Source: Mucilaginibacter flavidus (GTDB lineage: Bacteria; Bacteroidota; Bacteroidia; Sphingobacteriales; Sphingobacteriaceae). From it: a stretch of 64,000 nucleotides of DNA. The position numbers and the translations under genes are program-made. Within the stretch, counting starts at the first letter, position 1, and each line of letters begins with the position of its first letter. Under the pieces are notes generated by a model. It made no database searches and was not told the origin of the DNA. It saw only the letters and a list, made by a program, of their open reading frames with translations. Location of the stretch: positions 248,001 through 312,000 of the forward strand of contig NZ_JAMXOE010000002.1 in assembly GCF_024055575.1 (NCBI RefSeq), given 5' to 3'. Shown here one piece after another: positions 35,321-44,796 of the stretch.

Positions 35321-37129
35321 CTATTCCCCTACCAACCCCATCCACTTTTTCCTAACCACCATTTGCTGCGGGGTAATTTCAGGCAGCGAATCAATTCTGT
35401 ATTTAAAGCGGTTGTTCCTCAACAATGTAACCGGCAGGGTTAGCGGGAGGCCATCGCGGATAACAGTTATCGATACCTTATCTCCTACTTTTTTACCGTT
35501 TAATATACTGGCCATATCGGTTACCGGGGTTCCGTCAATTGCAGTAAGTTCGTCGTTTACATTTATCCCGTCAACCCAGCCGGCACCGTCACGCTGCACG
35601 CCGATGACATATTTTTTGCCGTTATTTTCGGCGGCTATTATACCCAGGCTGGGGTCATTGGTGCCCTCAGCTTCATCGGTAGCTTTGTAACCAGCATAAG
35701 CCAGGTATTTGTTATAATCGAGCGGAGTTAAGCCATAAACATAGTTTTTGTAGAATTCATCCAGGTTTTTCCCGGCAAATTTTTCGAAAGCCTGTTTAAA
35801 TTCCTCATCGGTGTACCCACGCTTTTTTTGCTTATAATACGTATCGTACATATACTTCATCACGTCATCAAGCGCATATTTGCCTTTGCTGTCGTTAATG
35901 ATCTCCAGGTCAAGTAACATCCCCACCATGGCGCCCTTATCATAATATGATATACCGGTATTTGCCGAATTCTCGTTTGGCCGGTACGATTTTATCCAGG
36001 CATCGAAACTGGCCTCGGCCAATGGCTGTACTTTAGCACCGGGTTGATTTTCGATGGTATTTATTTCCCCGGTTATAGCGCTTAAATAGGTTTCGGGGTT
36101 GGTAATTTGGGCGTGGCGCAAAATAAGGTTTTGATAATACGCCGTAAAGCCTTCAGCAATCCAAAGATCGGTGGTATAGTTTTCGTTATCGTAATCAAAC
36201 GGGCCTAAAACTATTGGGCGCAGGCGTTTTACGTTCCACAGGTGAAAATGCTCATGTGCTACCAAGCCTAAAAAGTTACGATATCCGGTGGGGTTTGTAT
36301 AGTTATCGCGTGATGCGCCCAACGTGGTTGAACTCAAATGCTCCAGACCGCCACCACCGCGCTGGTAATTGTGCACTATAAATACATAATGCTTATTGGG
36401 GTTTTCGCCAAAAACTTTGGTTTCCTGCACCACAATTTTGGCCATATCAATCTTAAGCATTTCTTTATCATAGTTGCCGCCGCCTACCATGCACACCTCA
36501 TATTTTACACCGGCTGCGTCAAAACCAAATACATCCTGCGTACCTACTTCTATAGGCGAATCGAACAAAATATCAAAATTGGGTGAATAACGAGTGAAGG
36601 TATCGCCATTAACCGAATCCAAACTGGTTGACACTGTTGTCCATCCTTTATAAGGGACAATTTTTATAGTGGATGGCGTGTTCAGCATTTTATCAGGGTA
36701 GATAAATATACCTGTGGTTGATAAAAAGCCATGCGATGCATCAATAAAGCTGGTACGTACCGATATTTCGAAGCAGTAAACACGGTATTTAACAGTTACT
36801 TCCGATATGCCGGCAGTATTGATCTGCCAGGTGTTTTTATTGATCTTGGGCGACTTAATTTTCCTGCCATTGGCCGATGCACTAAACGATTCTACATTTT
36901 TTGCAAACTCGCGTACCAGGTACGAACCGGGCGTCCATACCGGCATTTTAAGATCTAAGGAATTTTGTGCCAGTCCCGATATGTTCATTTCCACATCCGC
37001 ATAGTGCGCCTGGGCTTCGGGGAAGGTTACGGTATAAGCTATTTTAACGGCGCTTGCTGCCTGGGTAATTGTAGCATTCATAAAAAGCAATAATATAAAA
37101 AATAGGGCAGTTAGCTTAACAGTTTTCAT
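35321..37129 (-). CDS. M61-family metallopeptidase with PDZ domain
   Basis: Glycyl-aminopeptidase-like zinc protease. Signal peptide (MKTVKLTALFFILLLFMNATITQA), N-terminal beta domain, then HEHFHLWNVKRLRP (HExxH zinc site, about residue 286) and the third ligand Glu in LWIAEGFTAYYQ. A PDZ domain is visible near 495-590 (GVQRDGAGWVDGINVNDELTAIDG). Length 602 aa is standard. Likely periplasmic. It is divergent from the efflux operon. Confidence 0.93.
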   Translation of the reverse strand: MKTVKLTALFFILLLFMNATITQAASAVKIAYTVTFPEAQAHYADVEMNISGLAQNSLDLKMPVWTPGSYLVREFAKNVESFSASANGRKIKSPKINKNTWQINTAGISEVTVKYRVYCFEISVRTSFIDASHGFLSTTGIFIYPDKMLNTPSTIKIVPYKGWTTVSTSLDSVNGDTFTRYSPNFDILFDSPIEVGTQDVFGFDAAGVKYEVCMVGGGNYDKEMLKIDMAKIVVQETKVFGENPNKHYVFIVHNYQRGGGGLEHLSSTTLGASRDNYTNPTGYRNFLGLVAHEHFHLWNVKRLRPIVLGPFDYDNENYTTDLWIAEGFTAYYQNLILRHAQITNPETYLSAITGEINTIENQPGAKVQPLAEASFDAWIKSYRPNENSANTGISYYDKGAMVGMLLDLEIINDSKGKYALDDVMKYMYDTYYKQKKRGYTDEEFKQAFEKFAGKNLDEFYKNYVYGLTPLDYNKYLAYAGYKATDEAEGTNDPSLGIIAAENNGKKYVIGVQRDGAGWVDGINVNDELTAIDGTPVTDMASILNGKKVGDKVSITVIRDGLPLTLPVTLLRNNRFKYRIDSLPEITPQQMVVRKKWMGLVGE

Positions 37130-37242
37130 TACCTGGAAATTTTTTGAAGCGATAATTTATCAGCTCGGGGTTTATTGGGGAATTTCTAATTTTAATTTGG
37201 GGCGCAAGTTATAATTTTTTTCAATGCACGCATAGCTTATAC

Positions 37243-37270
37243 AGTTGTAAAATGGTTGATACATACAACT
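37243..37270. promoter_or_regulatory. Candidate MarR operator upstream of the efflux operon
   Basis: AGTTGTA at 37243-37249 and TACAACT at 37264-37270 form a 7-bp inverted repeat with a 14-base spacer, ending 37 bases before the marR start codon. Position fits self-repression of the operon, but the site is short. Confidence 0.35.
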
Positions 37271-37307
37271 ATTATGTGTTTTAACCAATACTTTTGGCGT
37301 TCGATTT

Positions 37308-37766
37308 ATGGATGTGAAATTGATAGAACCGATATCCCGCAAATTAAACAATTTGGGGCGGGCATACCTAAGTCAGCTTGCCAAACAAGTTGAACCCTTG
37401 GGTATTAGCAGGTATTATTATGCATTAACTTATATATGCTACAATGACGGGCGCTTAACGCAAAAGGCGCTGGCCAGTGAGTTAGGGAAGGACAAAAGTT
37501 TAATAGTAAACGTAATTGACACGTTAACCGAGCAGGGTTTTGTGTATCGCGAAGTTAACCCGGCCGACCGCAGGGAACACTTGTTAAAAGTTACCGCAAA
37601 AGGCAAAAAAACCGTACCGAAACTGGTTGACGCATTTGAAACCCTTAACAAGGACATAACGGAAGATATAAGCGACGAAGAACTAAGAATATTTAACAGC
37701 GTACTAAAAAAAATGGAACACAACATAAAGCCATCAACTGAAATTAATAACAAAACAAAACCTTAA
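37308..37766 (+). CDS. MarR-family regulator of the RND efflux operon
   Basis: A 152-aa winged-helix protein: LTQKALASELGKDKSLIVNVIDTLTEQGFV as the DNA-binding helices (about 45-75) and NPADRREHLLKVT as the wing. It lies 14 bases upstream of the membrane-fusion gene, first in a four-gene operon, so it most likely represses the pump until a drug or metabolite binds. Confidence 0.92.
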   Translation: MDVKLIEPISRKLNNLGRAYLSQLAKQVEPLGISRYYYALTYICYNDGRLTQKALASELGKDKSLIVNVIDTLTEQGFVYREVNPADRREHLLKVTAKGKKTVPKLVDAFETLNKDITEDISDEELRIFNSVLKKMEHNIKPSTEINNKTKP

Positions 37767-37780
37767 CAGTACCCCATAAC

Positions 37781-38857
37781 ATGAGAACAAGGTATATTAT
37801 ATACATCGCCCTGGCACTGCTTGTAGGCTTTTTGATTTACAATAAGTTTTTTAGCGAGAAAGGCAAAGAAGCCATAGCCCAAAACGCGAGCAAAGGGGCA
37901 AAACGAAAAAATGGCCCTGTTGCTGTTAATCTAATGATTGTAAAGGACACAGCGGTTGACAATACAATTGATGTTACCGGGACTATAGACGCCAATGAAA
38001 AGGTTAACCTTGTAAGCGAGACAGCGGGTAACATAACCGGTATATACTTTAGCGAAGGCAGCTACGTAAAAAAAGGCCAGTTGTTGGTTAAGGTTTATAA
38101 CCAGGATTTGATAGCGGCTTTAAAACAAAACGACTACCAGGTAGCCCTTGCCAAACAAAACGAGTACCGTAACAGTATTTTGCTGCAAAAAGAGGCCATC
38201 AGCCAGCAGGAATACGACACCTCCTTAACTTCGTTAAATACATTAAAAGCACAAAGTGACGTTTTGAAGGCGCAGATAGCCAAAACCGAAATAAGGGCTC
38301 CATTTTCCGGCACTATTGGTTTACGGAACATAAGCCCCGGCGGGTACCTTTCACCTTCCACCTCAATCGCATCATTGGTAAATATCGACCCGGCGAAGGT
38401 TACCTTCTCGGTACCGGAACGTTACCTGGCTTTGATTAAAACAGGAACCAAAATTAGTTTCAACATTGAAAGCTCGCGAAATAATTTTTTGGCAACCGTT
38501 TATGCCATTGAACCTGCAATTGATTTAAGCTCACGTACCATAACCGTGCGTGCAAAGGCGCCAAACGCCGAAAACTTATTAAAAGCCGGTGCATTCGCCA
38601 AAATTAATTTAAAGCTTGACCAGATAGCCAAAACAATTATGGTGCCTACACAGTGCGTTATCCCCGACCTAAAGGATAACAAAGTATTTATTTATCATAA
38701 TGGCATTGCTGAAGCAAAGATTGTAAAAACCGATTTACGCACCGACACCAGGATTGAAATAACAAGCGGGTTAAAAGCAGGTGATAGCCTGGTTGTTTCT
38801 GGTCTGATACAAATACGTAACAAGATTCCTTTAAAAGTTTTAAAAGTTATTAAGTAA
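37781..38857 (+). CDS. RND efflux periplasmic adaptor (MFP)
   Basis: Links the inner-membrane RND pump to the outer-membrane channel. A single N-terminal membrane segment (YIIYIALALLVGFLIY) anchors it; no lipobox is seen. Then barrel-sandwich hybrid halves (ETAGNITGIYFSEGSYVKKGQLL and IRAPFSGTIGLRNISPGGYLS) flank a short alpha hairpin, followed by beta-barrel and membrane-proximal domains. At 358 aa it is of the shorter HlyD/MdtA-like type. Nine bases separate it from the pump gene. Confidence 0.93.
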   Translation: MRTRYIIYIALALLVGFLIYNKFFSEKGKEAIAQNASKGAKRKNGPVAVNLMIVKDTAVDNTIDVTGTIDANEKVNLVSETAGNITGIYFSEGSYVKKGQLLVKVYNQDLIAALKQNDYQVALAKQNEYRNSILLQKEAISQQEYDTSLTSLNTLKAQSDVLKAQIAKTEIRAPFSGTIGLRNISPGGYLSPSTSIASLVNIDPAKVTFSVPERYLALIKTGTKISFNIESSRNNFLATVYAIEPAIDLSSRTITVRAKAPNAENLLKAGAFAKINLKLDQIAKTIMVPTQCVIPDLKDNKVFIYHNGIAEAKIVKTDLRTDTRIEITSGLKAGDSLVVSGLIQIRNKIPLKVLKVIK

Positions 38858-38866
38858 CACCTATTT

Positions 38867-41800
38867 ATGAGTTTAGCGTCGGTAAGTATAAAAAGGCCCG
38901 TGTTGGCAACGGTGATGTCCATCGTTATCGTGGTGTTCGGTATCATGGGCTATAAGTTCCTCGGCATTCGGGATTTCCCGTCAGTCGATCCGCCTATTAT
39001 TACAGTTTCCACCAGTTATTCAGGCGCTAATGCCGAAGTAATTGAATCGCAGATAACAGAGCCGCTTGAGAAGAGCATTAACGGCGTGCCCGGGATCCGC
39101 AATATTTCATCAACCAGTTCCGTAGGTTCAAGCCGCATAACCGTTGAGTTTAACCTTGACGCCGATCTTGAAACTGCAGCTAATGACGTCCGCGACAAAG
39201 TTGGCCAGGCGCAGCGGCAATTACCACAGGATATTGACGCTCCCCCTGTAGTAACAAAAGCTGACGCCAACGCTGATAATATACTCACGGTTACCTGTAG
39301 CAGCAACACCCGTAACATTAACCAGGTTGACGATTACGCCGAAAACGTGCTGCTGGAAGGGTTGCAAACCATACCGGGCGTTAGCCAGATCAATATTTTC
39401 GGACAAAGGCAGTATGCTATGCGCTTGTGGATTGACCCTAATAAGCTATCGGCATTAGGATTAACCGCAACCGACATCAAGAGTGCACTCGATGCAGAAA
39501 ATGTTGAGTTACCTGCCGGAAAAATTGAAGGTAACAATACAGAAGTTGTGGTGCGGGCCATAGGAAAGTTGTCGACTGAAAAGGAGTTTAACAACTTGAT
39601 TATCCGGGCCGATAGCAACCGGGTTGTTCACTTAAGTGATGTTGGATATGCGGTATTAGGTTCGGCAAACGAGGAGACTGCTTTAAAGGAATCGGGTATA
39701 CCGATGGTAGGCTTGGCCATTATACCCCAGCCAGGCGCCAACTATGTGCAAATTGCAGAAGATTTTTATAAACGCCTTGAACAGATAAAGAAAGACCTGC
39801 CGCCGGATATACAGGTAAAAGTTATTACCGACAATACCAAATTTATCAAACAATCGATAAGTGAAGTTGAGGAAACATTGCTGGTTTCGTTTATACTGGT
39901 GGTTATTATTATCTATTTATTCTTTAGGGATTGGCTGATAGCTTTCCGCCCCTTGATTGACATACCGGTATCATTAATCGGTGCTTTTTTTATAATGTAC
40001 GTTTTCGGATTTTCCATCAACATATTAACCCTGCTAGGCATTGTGCTGGCAACAGGCCTGGTTGTTGATGACGGAATTGTAGTTACCGAAAATATCTATA
40101 AGAAAGTTGAAGGCGGCATGCCGGTACGAAAGGCGGCATTTGCAGGTTCTGCCGAAATATTATTCGCCGTAGTCTCTACTTCGATAACCTTAGCTGCTGT
40201 ATTTTTACCTATCGTATTTATGCAGGGATTTACCGGGCGGCTATTCCGTGAGTTTGCGGTGGTAGTTGCCGGTTCTGTTTTGATATCGGCTTTCGTTTCG
40301 CTTTCGTTAACCCCGATGCTTAATGTTAAACTGATCCGCAAAAATTCAAAAAAATCAAAATTCTACGAAAAAACAGAGCCGTTCTTCGTGAACATGACCA
40401 ATTCCTATAAGGAAACCCTGGTTAAGTTTATGAAGGTGAAGTGGGTGTCTTTTATCATCCTGGCTATTTCGCTTGTAATAACAGGAGTATTGTATTTTGC
40501 CACACCTTATGAACTTGCACCATTGGATGACCGCAGTATGCTTCGGTATCAGGTGACTGGTTCCGAAGGCGCCAGCTACGAGTTTATGGCGAAATACATG
40601 GACAAGGTTTCTGACCTGGTCGCCGATTCTATCCCCGAGGCAAACGTAAATCTCGAGGTAATTTCACCCGGAAGCGGTGGTGGTTCATCAAACAGCGGAT
40701 TTGGCCGTGTGGGCTTAGTGGAACCTGATAAACGAACGCGAACTCAGCAGCAGTTGGCCGATTATTTGAGTAAAAAGCTAGGCCGTTTTCCTGATGCGCG
40801 CGCGCTTGTGGTGCAGGAGCAAACTATAAGTGGCGGCGGTAGCGGTTCAAAAACATCATTACCAGTGCAGTTTGTTATTCAGAACCAGGATTTTGAAAAA
40901 ATAAGAAAGGTTTTGCCGGAGTTTTTTGCCGAAGTTTCCAAAAGCCCTGTTTTCCAGGGGACAGACGTAGACTTAAAATTTACAAAACCTGAACTTCGTG
41001 TTACCACCGACCGTGACCGGGCTAAGGACCTCGGGGTATCCGTGGCAGATATTGCGACGGCGCTGCAGTTTTATTATAGTAACGGGCGTTTGGCTTATTT
41101 TCTCATCAACGGTAAGCAATACCAGGTAATTGCCCAGGTTAACCGGGCCAACCGCGACCAGCCGCTCGATTTAAAATCGGTATATGTGCGCAATGCAAAA
41201 GGTACGCTGATACAGCTTGATAACGTAGTAAAAGTTACTGAAGACGCTACACCGCCTGCTATTTATCATTTTAACAGGTATAAATCGGCAACCATATCAT
41301 GCGGGTTGGCGCCCGGCCGCACCGTTGGGGACGGTATTGTTGAGATGAACCGGATTGCAAAAAGTTTGCTCGACGATACATACAGCACAACATTAAGCGG
41401 CACTTCCCGGGATGCTGCCGAAAGTGGCTCGAGCCTTATTTTTGCGTTTGCCTTTGCCATGCTGCTTATATACCTGGTACTTGCTGCACAGTTCGAAAGC
41501 TTTATGGACCCTTTTATAGTGATGCTTACCGTGCCGCTGGCTATTGCGGGTGCTTTCCTTTCGTTATGGCTGTTTAACCAAACACTGAATATATTCAGTG
41601 AGATTGGTATGATAACCCTGGTAGGTCTGGTAACTAAAAACGGTATTTTGATTGTGGAGTTTGCTAACCAGCAAATGGAGCATGGCCTTGCCAAGTATGA
41701 AGCGGTTGTTGAAGCGGCCACATCGCGTTTACGACCTATATTAATGACCAGTTTGGCAGTGGTATTAGGGTCGGTGCCGATTGCTTTTGCCTTGGGCGCT

Positions 41801-41998
41801 GGCGCTAAAAGTCGTGTTTCATTAGGCATTGTTATTATGGGCGGCGTATTGTTTTCGCTTGTATTAACGCTTTATATAATCCCAATGATGTACCTCATAT
41901 TCGCCCCAAAAACCCGCCACGACCCGGATGCTGAAGACGAAGATGAAGTTAAGAAAGTAAGAAAGCCGCGAACTCCAAAATTGATAGAAAACGTATAA
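38867..41998 (+). CDS. RND multidrug efflux permease (HAE1 type)
   Basis: Proton-driven trimeric pump. The 1043 aa have two halves of six membrane helices, each followed or preceded by a large periplasmic porter loop. Proton-relay residues are present: the Asp-Asp pair in GLVVDDGIVVTEN (TM4) and the Lys in VTKNGILIVEF (TM10). Early FPSVDPPIITVSTSYSGANAEVIE is the common porter-domain start. The C-terminus is charged (DAEDEDEVKKVRKPRTPK). Substrate range cannot be read from sequence. Confidence 0.96.
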   Translation: MSLASVSIKRPVLATVMSIVIVVFGIMGYKFLGIRDFPSVDPPIITVSTSYSGANAEVIESQITEPLEKSINGVPGIRNISSTSSVGSSRITVEFNLDADLETAANDVRDKVGQAQRQLPQDIDAPPVVTKADANADNILTVTCSSNTRNINQVDDYAENVLLEGLQTIPGVSQINIFGQRQYAMRLWIDPNKLSALGLTATDIKSALDAENVELPAGKIEGNNTEVVVRAIGKLSTEKEFNNLIIRADSNRVVHLSDVGYAVLGSANEETALKESGIPMVGLAIIPQPGANYVQIAEDFYKRLEQIKKDLPPDIQVKVITDNTKFIKQSISEVEETLLVSFILVVIIIYLFFRDWLIAFRPLIDIPVSLIGAFFIMYVFGFSINILTLLGIVLATGLVVDDGIVVTENIYKKVEGGMPVRKAAFAGSAEILFAVVSTSITLAAVFLPIVFMQGFTGRLFREFAVVVAGSVLISAFVSLSLTPMLNVKLIRKNSKKSKFYEKTEPFFVNMTNSYKETLVKFMKVKWVSFIILAISLVITGVLYFATPYELAPLDDRSMLRYQVTGSEGASYEFMAKYMDKVSDLVADSIPEANVNLEVISPGSGGGSSNSGFGRVGLVEPDKRTRTQQQLADYLSKKLGRFPDARALVVQEQTISGGGSGSKTSLPVQFVIQNQDFEKIRKVLPEFFAEVSKSPVFQGTDVDLKFTKPELRVTTDRDRAKDLGVSVADIATALQFYYSNGRLAYFLINGKQYQVIAQVNRANRDQPLDLKSVYVRNAKGTLIQLDNVVKVTEDATPPAIYHFNRYKSATISCGLAPGRTVGDGIVEMNRIAKSLLDDTYSTTLSGTSRDAAESGSSLIFAFAFAMLLIYLVLAAQFESFMDPFIVMLTVPLAIAGAFLSLWLFNQTLNIFSEIGMITLVGLVTKNGILIVEFANQQMEHGLAKYEAVVEAATSRLRPILMTSLAVVLGSVPIAFALGAGAKSRVSLGIVIMGGVLFSLVLTLYIIPMMYLIFAPKTRHDPDAEDEDEVKKVRKPRTPKLIENV

Positions 41999-42003
41999 GC
42001 GAT

Positions 42004-43323
42004 ATGATTATTAAGAAATTAGGTTGCCTTGTTTTTTGGCTAATAGCATTTACGGCTTGTGCACAGGCCCAAACCGATACTGTACTTAGCTTGAAAGATG
42101 CAGTTGGGATTGCTTTGAAAAATAACTATCATATACAGCTGTCGAAAAACTATACAACGGTTGCACAAAATAATGTAACGCTGGGCAATGCCGGCTTTTT
42201 ACCACAGGTTAATGGCACATTTACCACCACACACAGTATCCAAAACACTACCCAAACCCGCAGCGATGGCACGGTGAATGTTATTAAAGGGGCAAATAAT
42301 GCCTCAACATCCTACGGCCCAAGCCTTAACTGGACTATTTTCAACGGTTTCGGCATGTTTGCCAATTACGATGCGTTAAAACAACGCAATGAGCTAAGCC
42401 AGGTACAAGGTCGCGATACTATACAAAGCACTATAGCCAGCGTTATAGAGACTTATTACAACCTGATAAACCTTAACGAAGGATTAAAGGCATTGCAGGG
42501 AGCTATCGCCATATCACGCACACAGCTTCGTTATGCCAATGATAAGTTCCAGGTTGGCCGGGCATCGAAGCTTGAAGTTTTGAACGCACAGGTGAGCCTC
42601 AATACCGATACGGCAAATTATTTAAACCAGTTGCAGCAGTTTAAGGCGGCCAAAATACAAATGAACCAATTGCTGGTACGAAACCTGCAAACAAACTTTG
42701 CCGTGGGCGATACCATTATTGTTGATGACAAGCTTGTATTGGGCGACATACTTTCGAAAGCCGAAAATCAAAACCCGGCAATTCTTTCGGCGCAGATAAA
42801 TAAAAGGATTTCGGAAATTAATTTGAAGCAGGTGCAGGCCGGCCGGTATCCGCAGGTATCGGTAAACTCGGGTTATGCTATAAGCAACAGCCAAACGCCG
42901 GCAGGCTTTGCCCGGTCGCAGGACACGAAAGGCTTTAGCTATGGATTGACTGCATCTATCAATATATTCAACGGCTTTAACCAAAACCGGCTCGAGCGCA
43001 ATGCAAGGATAGGTATCGATAATGCGAATATTAACTACAAACAGATAACATTAAACGTACAGGCCGAGATAAGCAACTTATATGTGAGCTACCTGTCAGG
43101 CCTCGATTTGATGAAACTGGGACAATCAAACGTTGATGTTGCCAAACGCAACCTGGAAATATCGTTGGATAAGTATAAGTTAGGTAACATCACCCCGCTG
43201 GAAATCCGCGAAGCGCAACGTAATTATTTGGACGCACAATCGAAATTTTTTGCGGCGCAATACCAATCAAAAAGCGCCGAGATTATGCTGAAAGAGATTA
43301 CCGGGAGTATAAATATTGAGTGA
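42004..43323 (+). CDS. TolC-family outer-membrane channel of the efflux operon
   Basis: A 439-aa outer-membrane factor: signal peptide ending ACAQAQ, then two pseudo-repeats of long coiled helices (SLKDAVGIALKNNYHIQLSKN..., ARIGIDNANINYKQITLNVQAEISNLY) and the typical LGNITPLEIREAQRNYLDAQ segment. It begins 5 bases after the RND stop codon and completes a tripartite pump with the two genes upstream. Confidence 0.94.
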   Translation: MIIKKLGCLVFWLIAFTACAQAQTDTVLSLKDAVGIALKNNYHIQLSKNYTTVAQNNVTLGNAGFLPQVNGTFTTTHSIQNTTQTRSDGTVNVIKGANNASTSYGPSLNWTIFNGFGMFANYDALKQRNELSQVQGRDTIQSTIASVIETYYNLINLNEGLKALQGAIAISRTQLRYANDKFQVGRASKLEVLNAQVSLNTDTANYLNQLQQFKAAKIQMNQLLVRNLQTNFAVGDTIIVDDKLVLGDILSKAENQNPAILSAQINKRISEINLKQVQAGRYPQVSVNSGYAISNSQTPAGFARSQDTKGFSYGLTASINIFNGFNQNRLERNARIGIDNANINYKQITLNVQAEISNLYVSYLSGLDLMKLGQSNVDVAKRNLEISLDKYKLGNITPLEIREAQRNYLDAQSKFFAAQYQSKSAEIMLKEITGSINIE

Positions 43324-43425
43324 AGCCGGGTGAACGGTTCTTAGTAGAAATCTTCATCAAAATTTAATATCACTTTTAAAAACTAATATTTTTTAAATTG
43401 GTTTAAAAAGCTATTTTTGAAGTTA

Positions 43426-43806
43426 ATGGCTATTTGCTTTAAAACCTGTTTGCTGATTGATGACAATTACATTGATAATTTTGTCACACGTAAAATTTTA
43501 GAAGGCAGCAACTTTGCTGAATCTATTGTTGTGGTGCGGTCGGCTACAGAAGCTATTGCATCGCTAAGCGCGGGGACCATAAAGCCTGATGTTATTTTTT
43601 TAGATGTGCGGATGCCATTAATGAGCGGTTTCGAGTTTTTGGACGAGTATGACAAGATAAATATGGATAAAAGCAATATCAAAATATTTATGTTATCATC
43701 GTCATTAGACCCGATGGATATGCGCAAATCGACTGATAACAAATACATCACGCAGTTTATTCATAAACCACTCACCCAAAAAGCACTCGAAGAACTTTGT
43801 CCATGA
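43426..43806 (+). CDS. Single-domain response regulator
   Basis: A 126-aa receiver domain from the ATG at 43426 (MAICFKTCLLIDDN). Acidic pocket Asp12-Asp13, phospho-acceptor Asp60 in VIFLDVRMPLMSG, the conserved Ser/Thr in MLSSSL and Lys in HKPLTQKAL are all present. No output domain, so it may act by protein contact or in a phosphorelay. The last codons overlap the next gene's start (ATGA). Confidence 0.92.
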   Translation: MAICFKTCLLIDDNYIDNFVTRKILEGSNFAESIVVVRSATEAIASLSAGTIKPDVIFLDVRMPLMSGFEFLDEYDKINMDKSNIKIFMLSSSLDPMDMRKSTDNKYITQFIHKPLTQKALEELCP

Positions 43807-44654
43807 TTTTGGTGGCTGATAGCGGGTCGAGCAAGACCGACTGGTTGCTTCAGCTAAAAGACGGTGAAGTAAAACAATTCAGAACGGCCGGACTTAACCC
43901 TTATTTTTTAACAGAAAAAGAGATTGCCAAAATAATACAGGAGCAGGCTGTTGATATGATAGCTTATGCCGCTGATATTACCGAAATATATTTCTTTGGA
44001 GCAGGCTGCTCCAGCCCCGACAGGCACGAGATTGTCAGTAACGCCATCAGCCAGTTTTTTCCAAAATCATACATAAGCGTCGATAGTGACTTGTTGGGTT
44101 GCGCCTACGCCACTTGCGGGCACGAGAAAGGCCTTTGCTGTGTGCTGGGTACAGGCTCCAATATTTCGTTTTTTGATGGCGAAGATATTCATGCAGGCAA
44201 GCATGGCCTGGGTTTTGTTTTAGGCGATGAAGGCGCCGGCACCTGGTTTGGCAAAGCCCTGATAACCGATTTTTTGTATGGTAACATGCCGCATGATATC
44301 GGGCTGAAATTTGAAAATGAATATCATTTGGATAAGGCAACAGTCATTAAACGCGTTTACCAAACCCCCAATGCAAACTCATACCTGGCAACTTTTGCCC
44401 GCTTCATCAGCGAAATACGACAAACCGATTACGCGCAGAAATTATTGCAAAAAGGCTTGCTTGAATTTATTGACACCAATATAAAATCGTATCCACAATA
44501 CCACCGTTACAAGTGCCACTTTGTTGGCTCAATAGCCTATGTTTTTACCGATGAGCTTACCCTGGTTTGCAAGGAAAACGGCGTGCAAATCGGCAAAATA
44601 ATTAAACAACCAATACATGATTTGCTGGCGTTTATTTTAAGTCGTGAGAACTAA
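43803..44654 (+). CDS. BadF/BadG-type ATPase, N-acetylglucosamine kinase-like
   Basis: A 283-aa sugar-kinase/actin-fold protein. Phosphate loop ADSGSSKTDWLL at residues 4-15, a second motif GTGSNISFFDG and LGDEGAGTWFGK near residue 145, which matches eukaryotic-type GlcNAc kinases. It likely phosphorylates an amino sugar salvaged from peptidoglycan or chitin. The start overlaps the response regulator stop by 4 bases, an odd operon pairing. Confidence 0.88.
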   Translation: MILVADSGSSKTDWLLQLKDGEVKQFRTAGLNPYFLTEKEIAKIIQEQAVDMIAYAADITEIYFFGAGCSSPDRHEIVSNAISQFFPKSYISVDSDLLGCAYATCGHEKGLCCVLGTGSNISFFDGEDIHAGKHGLGFVLGDEGAGTWFGKALITDFLYGNMPHDIGLKFENEYHLDKATVIKRVYQTPNANSYLATFARFISEIRQTDYAQKLLQKGLLEFIDTNIKSYPQYHRYKCHFVGSIAYVFTDELTLVCKENGVQIGKIIKQPIHDLLAFILSREN

Positions 44655-44690
44655 TATTGGGGGATTTTGAGGCTTGGGTATCTCCATTTT

Positions 44691-44796
44691 TAATTTGACG
44701 ATTTGACAATCAGATGATTTGAAAATGGGTAGCTTTATGATAAATGACAAGGCAGTTAATTTTCAAATTTTCAAATCAGCACATCTTCAAAATACT
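44691..44796. repeat. Octad words around the start of the peptide-binding protein gene
   Basis: Upstream TTTGACG, ATTTGAC, AATCAG and GATTTGAAAAT words (44692-44726) are an inverted version of AATTTTCAAATTTTCAAATC and ACATCTTCAAAATA (44758-44795). The latter lies inside the coding sequence and encodes the charged N-region of the signal peptide. Period is about 8. Confidence 0.55.

Noticed and set aside
41266..41829. 187-codon minus-strand frame antisense to the RND pump
   Set aside because: Shadow of a clear pump gene.
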